From Synchiropus splendidus (lineage: Eukaryota; Chordata; Actinopteri; Syngnathiformes; Callionymidae), in NCBI RefSeq assembly GCF_027744825.2, contig NC_071334.1, positions 2,762,437-2,826,436 of the forward strand: a stretch of DNA of 64,000 nt, written 5' to 3'. The notes beneath the pieces were generated by a model. The model was not told the origin of the DNA. It did no database searches and saw only the letters and a list, made by a program, of their open reading frames with translations. This document shows positions 57,889 to 64,000 of the stretch, one piece after another. The stretch's first letter is position 1. The number at the start of each line of letters is the position of its first letter. The position numbers and the translations under genes were made by a program.

Positions 57889-58326
57889 AAACCTTTCAGC
57901 TGCACTCACTGTGGTAAATATGTCCCAAGTACAACTGAGCTGAAACAACACATTAGAATTCACACAGGAGAAAAAACATTAAGCTGCACTCAGTGTCGTG
58001 AATGTTTTGCTCATCGCAGTGGTTTGACAAGTCACATGAGAATTCACACTGGACAAAAATGTTTCGGCTCCACCAAGTGTGGTAAATGTTTTGCTCAGAG
58101 AGGTGTGTTGAATATTCACATCAGAGTTCACACTGGCGAAAGACCTTATATCTGCTCTGATTGTGGTCGCTCTTTTCGAGACAGTGGGACCCTGAAGTCA
58201 CACATCATAATTCACAATGGAGAAAAACCATATCTCTGCTCCCATTGTGGGAAATATTTTACACAGACAGAACTATATGGCCCACATGAGGGTCTTTCAT
58301 CAGAGCTCCCTTCACGGAGAACTTAA
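57889..58326 (+). pseudogene. Former C-terminal fingers of gene C behind the premature stop
   Basis: Open in frame for 145 codons. Fingers are decaying: GKYVPSTTELKQH, then a TLSCTQCRECFAH finger with unusual linker, then FGSTKCGKCF where the first zinc Cys is Ser. The last finger is frameshifted by a 2-bp loss against gene D ([11 protein letters not shown] in place of [11 protein letters not shown]). This part holds two finger positions that B has lost. Confidence 0.8.
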
Positions 58327-58436
58327 GTCTTAAGCCTTTGGACGCCAGAGGTTGCCCTATCACATCACATATCACTATTTGAGAAGCTGTATCATGACTG
58401 TCAGAAATGAGGGTATACTATAAAAGAGAAGTTGGT

Positions 58437-58715
58437 GGACTGTTATTAGCGTGACACACGAGAGGCAGAGATGCCATGAAAATGTCTCACGCTGTATATT
58501 CTGCGCCAAAATAAAAGTCGAAAGTAATTCCCAACTGAAATCTGAGACGAAATGTTGCAGATCTTGGTCCATATAACATGTATCGTGATGACTCTTCCTG
58601 GATCACATATGACCTGTGACGTATACTCAGAAGCTTGCTTTATAGCGCTCTCTGCTGGAGGAATGAGTGCTGTCTGTGTGCACACGTCAGTCCAGCACAT
58701 TGTTTCAAAGACAAG
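58437..58715 (-). repeat. Inverted copy of the gene A promoter/first exon, 3' of gene C
   Basis: Near-identical to 51237-51510 and inverted relative to 38380-38660. Points into the 3' end of gene C. The part with the first-exon end is deleted. Confidence 0.83.
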
Positions 58716-58746
58716 AGATAAATATCATGAGAAAAATAAATGACAA

Positions 58747-58985
58747 AATTCACATCAGGTTTTACTGTTCTGGCACCAGAACCAGGCAGGATGTCTTCCA
58801 CAGCAGAGGGTCGATGCCCAGCCTCAAACTCAGGTTGAACATGTGCTGGACATGTCCACACAGCTGGTCCACACAGGATTTCAGAAGCCTGGAACTGATG
58901 CCGTCTGGACCTGCTCTGCTTTCTTCACCTTAATCTTCCTGAGCTGGGTCCTCACCTGGGTGAGAGTCAAGTCGGGAACTTTTCA
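58747..58985 (-). mobile_element. Rex1-type LINE fragment in the C-D spacer
   Basis: Inverted match to 37480-37690 (AGCTGGGTCCTCACCTGGGT, TTCAGAAGCCTGGAACTGAT), joined to the element's 3' end (ATCAGGTTTTACTGTT). It keeps the RT start that the B-C copy lacks, so the two spacer copies carry different deletions. Confidence 0.82.
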
Positions 58986-59470
58986 TGATTTAGATCACTA
59001 ACAAGTGTCTGATCAGCCATTTGTTTTCTTCAGAGTATCAGGCTGCTATGTCACGTGTTCATTTCCTATGGATTTATCAGGTCTGATTTTAGGAGCGCTG
59101 GCTATTGGTGACAGTCCACTCTGGTTTCTTCACTATTCCAGCACCTGAGTTGACAATGAAGCAGCAGGGTTTTAGATGAGATTAGCTGCCTGTTAATGGT
59201 CCCACAGTGTTTGTTGATCAGATTTATCGTGTGTGTAGAACACACCCCCAAACCACTGAACACAGCGAGAGTCTTCTGCTCCAAATAAAGGAACAACAAA
59301 TCAAACACATCAAAACAGTTTTTTTCACTACCCACAAACCCTTGCGTCACAGTTCACCAGGTCGCTACATTATGATCAACATGCAACATGGAACTGTCAA
59401 ACAAGGCTCCATTAATAGATTATTGTTTTAATACTTGCGTGTCTATCGTGAAAGAGTTTAAATTGTAACT

Positions 59471-59782
59471 GACTCGTTGGAGCCGTCAGGGGGCGCCAGT
59501 GAGCCTTTCTCTCGGGAACACATCCGGGTGTTTGACCTCGAGTGAGTCTCTCTGTCTGCGTCCGTCAGCTTCCTGGTTTATTCCTGGATTTCTGCTGGTG
59601 CAACAGTTGTTTTATTGGGCAGTTAGTGGATCATTGTTCCTCGGATTCACTAGACATTCGTCTAAATTCTATCCAGAAAACTCCGTGTCTGTCGATGCGT
59701 GTTGATATCCGCTCATCTTGTGGCTCTTTAGCCTGAAGCTAACTGAAGAAGCCAAGGAAGCTGCGTCTGTATCCGGAGCGAG
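59471..59782 (+). promoter_or_regulatory. Gene D promoter/non-coding first exon
   Basis: Nearly the same as the C exon (GACTCGTTGGAGCCGTCAGG, ACATCCGGGTGTTTGACCTC), ending CCGGAGCGAG with a GTCAGC donor (G-to-C at donor position +4 relative to GTGAGC). The intron after it is short (375 bp) and lacks the hAT insertion region. Confidence 0.65.
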
Positions 59783-60167
59783 GTCAGCGCCTGTGTTTTG
59801 ACCAGTCTCTTTTCTCTGGTTTGGTTTTTAGATTAGACTTCATCGTTCACATTCTTTGATCGTGCATCTATTGTAACGTTCTGGGTTGATGTTCATGCTG
59901 TTCCTGTAAGGGTTCAGTGGTGACGGGTGAGTGGGGGTGGAGCGAGGGGCTGCGCTGCAGGGGAGAGGGAGCTGGGTTTTGGGAGCTGAAGTCAGAAGTT
60001 TGGAACTTAAATAATCCAATTTAATGATCTGCAATATCATGCAATAAAGTCATATTCAATGTTGTTTGGGTTTGGTGTGAACATACAGTGACTTCAGTTT
60101 CGATTCATGTGACATGCTTCTGTTTTTGTTGAGTGTTGTTCTCTGTGAAATCTTCAGGTGGATTAAA

Positions 60168-62068
60168 ATGTCCAGACTGGAGAGATGGAAAGAGTCCTAC
60201 AACAGAATCATGTTGGAGATGGGGAACAGCAGACCAGGTACAGGGACACTACTGTTTATTTCAACCGTCTGGTGCCCAAACTGGAATAAAAGGGCACTCA
60301 TCACAAAAGTTACCTGTTTTCACTCCATCCTCCAGCCTCCATCAAGATCCATCACATGTCTTTGTGGTGACATGGTGATCTGAGCATATCCATGTGGTTT
60401 TCCACCAATAAATAAAGTAAAAAGTTTGTAACCAATACCTGCACCCTCAAGTTTCAATCTCAGTTGTGAGATTGTCAGATTTGCTAAGGGCTTGGACGAT
60501 GACGGCTGTGGTGCAAGACTAGTTCCATCCATCCATCCATCCATCCATCCATCCATCCATCCATCCATCCATCCATCCATCCATCCTAATCCGTTGCCGG
60601 GTCACAGGGGCTTCAAAAGGCTGTGCTAAACTCTCCTGGGTAACATCCAGCAGCTCCGGCCGGAGGATCCCCAGACGCTCCCAGGCCAGTGAAGTGATAT
60701 CATCCCTCCACCTGCTCCTTGTATGTTGAGATCGTGTGTTGCTCAGAGTGACTTCAGGATGATTGTCAAGATACACGTGTTGCCTTCTTGAGCTGATGGA
60801 ACTTAAATATAATACTGAGAACTGCATTTCACTCTGTTGGCTTTTTCTGTGTGTGTGTCCCTGCAGATCTCCAACAGCAGCTGATGATCGAAGGAGAAGA
60901 TACTTCAGAACAGCAGGAGTGCAGCTCCAGTATGAGTCAAGAGGGACAAGAACATCCTCTCATTAAAGAAGAAAAAGAAGAGATCCAGACCTTCCTCATT
61001 GATGTGAAGAGTGAATATGATGAGGCTGGAACCAGCAGCTTTGATCAACAACTGAAAACAGAAGAGGAAGAAATTGAGAGTCAAGTCAACAGAACCACAG
61101 CCTCCCCCCTGTCTCTTGTGAAGAGTGAGGATGATGAACTTGGAATCAGCAGCTTGACACAACAAGTGAAAACAGAAGCTGATGGAGACAAGTGTGGAGG
61201 ACCAAACCCAGCCAGCGACTTGGACACATCTCTTCATGCTGACCAGCAGAGGTCGCTGTGCTCTGAATCTGACACTGACGACAGTGAAGACTGGGGAGAA
61301 ACCAGTAACAATCATTCTGCTTCAAACTCTGTTGAGGATCCAAACATTTGTGGACAAAAAGGGGAAAAAAAGTCATTTAAGTGCTCACATTGCGGCAAAT
61401 GTTTCTCTGCTTCACTTAACCTGACTCGGCACATGAGAAAACACACGGGAGAAAAAACTTCTAGGTGCTCTCTGTGTGGTAAATCTTTTACTAGAAAAAG
61501 TAAATTGGAAGCTCACATGAAAATTCACACTGGAGTAAAACCTTTCCACTGCACACACTGTGATAAACGTTTCACATTTACAGCCTATCTGAAACGACAC
61601 ATGAGAATTCACACAGGACAAAAACCTTTCAGCTGCACTCAGTGTGCTAAATATTTCCGAGGTACAACTGAGCTGAAACAACACATGAGAATCCACACAG
61701 GAGAAAAACCTTTTAGCTGTACTCATTGTGGTAAATGTTTTGCACATCCCAGTGGTTTGACAAGTCACATGAGAATTCACACTGGAGAAAAACCATTTGG
61801 CTGCACTCAGTGTGGCAAATGTTTTTCTCAGAAAGGTGTGTTGAATATTCACATGAGAGTTCACACTGGAGAGAGGCCTTACATCTGCTCTGAGTGTGGT
61901 AGCTCTTTTAAAGACAGTGGGACCCTGAAGTCTCACATGGCAGTTCACACTGGAGAAAAACCCTATCTCTGCTCCCATTGTGGGAAATATTTTACACGGA
62001 GAAAGAACTATATGGCCCACATGAGGGTCTTTCATCAGATCTCCCTTCATGGAGAAGTGAAGTCTTAA
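60168..62068 (+). CDS. Gene D: C2H2 zinc-finger protein with intact C-terminus (8 fingers)
   Basis: Coding exons are 60168-60237 (exon from 60158; [23 protein letters not shown]) and 60867-62068, with phase-1 junctions as in B and C. The acidic part has IKEE, VKSE, LKTE, VKSE and VKTE and the [11 protein letters not shown] block. Eight fingers follow. The third linker keeps a sense codon (HTGQKP) where B and C have TAA. Finger 1 aligns with B1, fingers 2-3 with B9-B10, and fingers 4-8 with the region behind the stop in B and C. Seven internal fingers (B2-B8) are thus absent. Ends HGEVKS-TAA. It is the only B/C/D member with a complete end. Confidence 0.85.
60525..60586 (+). repeat. (CATC)n in the D intron
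   Basis: 62 bp, about 15 pure CATC units, at the position of the runs in B and C. Confidence 0.95.
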
Positions 62069-62334
62069 GCCTTTGGATGCCAGAGGTTGTCATGTCACTA
62101 TTTTAAGTAGCTGTACTATGACTGTCAGAAATGATGGTACACTATTAAAGAGAAGTTGGTGTAACCCAAAGTCGGGTGTGTATGTTATGACGTCAGTCGG
62201 GGATATCCAATTCAATAGCTTTTTCAGATGTTTATCTTATTCATTGGTTATTCTTTTCTTCATCTCTCATGCAACGACAGTGATGATGGTGAGGCCCCAT
62301 CACTGTTGTTTACAGCTGGACCACTGCTGCATTC

Positions 62335-62490
62335 ACCGTCATTCATCGTTATCTACAAGCATCGACTGAAAATGAGTTGCCTGGATCCAATTTAAAAGGA
62401 TATGAGGTGAATCAGCCGAAATATGACCCACTAAGTTGCCTGTAAAACAACTTTAGGAGAAACAGAAAATCAGGAATAAAAGACATGGGT
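62335..62490 (-). repeat. Inverted partial copy of the gene A first exon, 3' of gene D
   Basis: ACAAGCATCGACTGAAAATG, then a TGAATC-GCCGAAA-ATGA block and AACAGAAAATCAGGAATAAA match the copy 3' of gene B (51048-51175) and, inverted, 38700-38850. Cut at the right by L2 LINE sequence. Confidence 0.7.
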
Positions 62491-62512
62491 AGCAGAAAAA
62501 GGGAGTCACCCT

Positions 62513-62690
62513 GTGAGGAGGTGAGGATGGACTGGATGATGGCTGTGTAGAACTCCACCAGCAACTTCGTCGGCAGTCGTAGTTTTCGTAGCTGCCTCAG
62601 AAAGAACATTCTCTGCTGGGCCTTTCTGATGAGGGACCTGATGGTTGGCTACCATTTGAGGTCCCCAGTGATGGTGGTTCCCATCACGAA
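62513..62690 (-). mobile_element. L2-type LINE fragment, RT C-terminal part
   Basis: Near-identical to 22808-22975 (CCACCAGCAACTTCGTCGGC, AGAAAGAACATTCTCTGCTG). Ends abruptly at GGTTCCCA, where RTE sequence begins. Confidence 0.87.
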
Positions 62691-63735
62691 ATTGCTAAAG
62701 CCCAAGTGGAAAGCTAGCAAGGCTCGAAGCTTAGGAGCAGGTTTTAAACTCTTTTATCATGGTGTAGATAGCAAGTGGAATGGAGTGGGAGTCATCTTGA
62801 AGCAGGAGTTTGTCAGGAATGTTCTTGAGGTGAAAAGAGTATTGGACAGAGTCTCAAGTTAGAAACTCAATGGGTCATCTTCAATGTAGTTAGTGCTTAT
62901 GCCCCACAGGCGGGGTGTGACCTTGAGGAGAAGGAGACCTTCTGGAGTGAATTAGATGAACTGCAGCAGAGTATCCCCAGAGGTGAGAGAGTGGACATGT
63001 TGGTGCAGGAAACAGAGGTGACGAGGAAGTGATGGGAAAGTTTGGTATCCAGGGTTGGAACACTGAAGGACAGATGGCTGTGGACTTGCAAAAAGGATGG
63101 AAATGGCTGTGGTCAATACTTTCTTCCAGAAGAGAGAGGAGCATAGGGTGACTTACAAGCGTGGAGGTGGGAACACACAGGTGGATTGTTGTGGAGATGA
63201 TGTCACTTGAAGGAGATTAGTGGTTGTACAGTAGTAGTGGGTGAGAGTGTGGCCAGACAACATAGAATGGTGGTGTGCAGGATGACCATGGTGAAGAGAA
63301 GGTGAGGAGGGAAAAGGCAGAGAAGAAGAAGACAAAGTGGTGGAAGCTGAAAGAGGAAGAGTCTTGTATTGCTTTCACAGAGGGATTGAAGCAGGCTTTG
63401 GGTGGTTCAGAATGACTTCCAGATGACTGGACAGCTACATGATCAGCTGTAGATACAAAGGAAGATGTTAGAAGAACAGAAGAGAGTGGACAGGAGTACA
63501 GGGGGGCCCAGCAAAAGACAAAGGTAGTGGTGTCAATGGCCAAACAGAGGACTGGTATGTGAGGCTGGACAGTAAGGAGGGTGAGAGAGATTTGTACAAT
63601 ATTGCAAGGCAGAGAGGTAGAGAAGGGAAGGACGTGCAGCAGGTTAGGGTGATCAAGGATAGAGAGGGGGATGTTTTGACTGATAACAGAAGTGTGTTGC
63701 TGAGATGGAAAGAGTACTTTGATCAGCTTGTGATC
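62691..63735 (+). mobile_element. RTE-like LINE fragment, endonuclease region
   Basis: Across broken frames it reads LGAGFKLFYHGVDSKWNGVGV, FVRNVLEVKRVLDRV, a YAP-like box (LMPHR frame) and, further on, ERDLYNIARQRGREGKDVQQVRVIKDREG and WKEYFDQLV. This is the endonuclease and linker of the RTE-like family whose RT end lies at 14.15-15.0 kb. Multiple stops and frameshifts; both ends truncated. Confidence 0.78.
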
Positions 63736-64000
63736 AACTTGAACCCTCTCCACACCGCAGCCGAGTCATTGGCTGAGAACTGCTGCGTGAGTTTGTCAGA
63801 GTATGCGGCCTTAGCTTTCTTCAGCTCCCTCTGAAACCCATACTTCAGCTCTTTGTAGCAGTTCCTGTCCCCACTCTTGTGAGCTGCCTCCTTCTCCCGT
63901 CTGATCTGGCTGAGTTTAGCTGTGAACCAAGGTTTGTCATTTGCATAACTCACCTTGGTGCGTGTTGGAACTATGCACTCTTCACAGTAGCTGATCCATG
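63736..64000 (-). mobile_element. L2-type LINE fragment running off the right window edge
   Basis: Matches 24157-24420 closely. Minus-strand residues include VSYANDKPWFTAKLSQIRREKEA, CYKELKYGFQRELKKAKAAY and FSANDSAAVWRG. The frame continues beyond base 64000. Confidence 0.87.

Overview
This window is vertebrate nuclear DNA and almost certainly teleost fish. It has split genes with GT/AG introns, a tandem family of fish-type C2H2 zinc-finger genes, a GVIN1/URGCP-type giant GTPase, and a typical fish mixture of transposons: Ty3/gypsy, DIRS, L2-like, Rex1-like and RTE-like LINEs, Tc1/mariner and hAT. The species cannot be named from the sequence alone. No rRNA, tRNA or CRISPR features were seen.

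Layout. (1) 1-3.7 kb: the 3' 3 kb of a GVIN1/URGCP-like GTPase on the + strand, cut by the left window edge, with a 3' UTR and AATAAA. (2) 3.8-20.1 kb: a transposon graveyard. It holds a Ty3/gypsy element with a perfect target-site duplication (TSD), an L1-like ORF1 relic, an L2 endonuclease fragment, a solo LTR with a perfect TSD and an internal captured or expanded segment, a second gypsy remnant, an RTE reverse transcriptase (RT) tail that has been tandemly triplicated, a Tc1 fragment, and a DIRS retrotransposon with its repeated terminal region. (3) 20.1-25.5 kb: a decayed zinc-finger pseudogene followed by a nearly full-length but frameshifted L2-type LINE. (4) 27.8-62.1 kb: a cluster of six zinc-finger genes. 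They are called here F (-), E (-), A (+), B (+), C (+) and D (+). (5) 62.5-64 kb: an L2/RTE/L2 patchwork that runs off the right edge.

Zinc-finger gene structure. The members share a non-coding first exon with promoter-like sequence ending at a GAGCGAG|GT donor. A short coding exon follows that starts MSRL. The large last exon is entered through a TG-rich acceptor (TGTGTGTCCCTGCAG). It encodes an acidic tail with several psi-K-x-E SUMO-type motifs, a conserved DDSEDWGET block and 5 to 10 C2H2 fingers. Genes E and A are divergent, with about 1.4-2 kb between their first exons, and the spacers B-C and C-D are inverted copies of this divergent promoter region. The cluster therefore grew by duplication of a gene-plus-spacer unit.

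Main points of interest. Genes B and C share an identical in-frame TAA in a finger linker, with the reading frame still open behind it. Gene D has the longer frame but has lost seven internal fingers. Gene E has lost its start-codon exon. An hAT element with 8-bp TSDs sits at two different intronic sites, and empty sites are preserved in the paralogues. The intron of B is a mosaic of C-like and E-like sequence. Three perfect CTCF-type motifs lie in or beside the cluster. None of this amounts to a wholly new system. The strongest signal is the internally documented history of a fast-evolving, probably repressor-type zinc-finger cluster.
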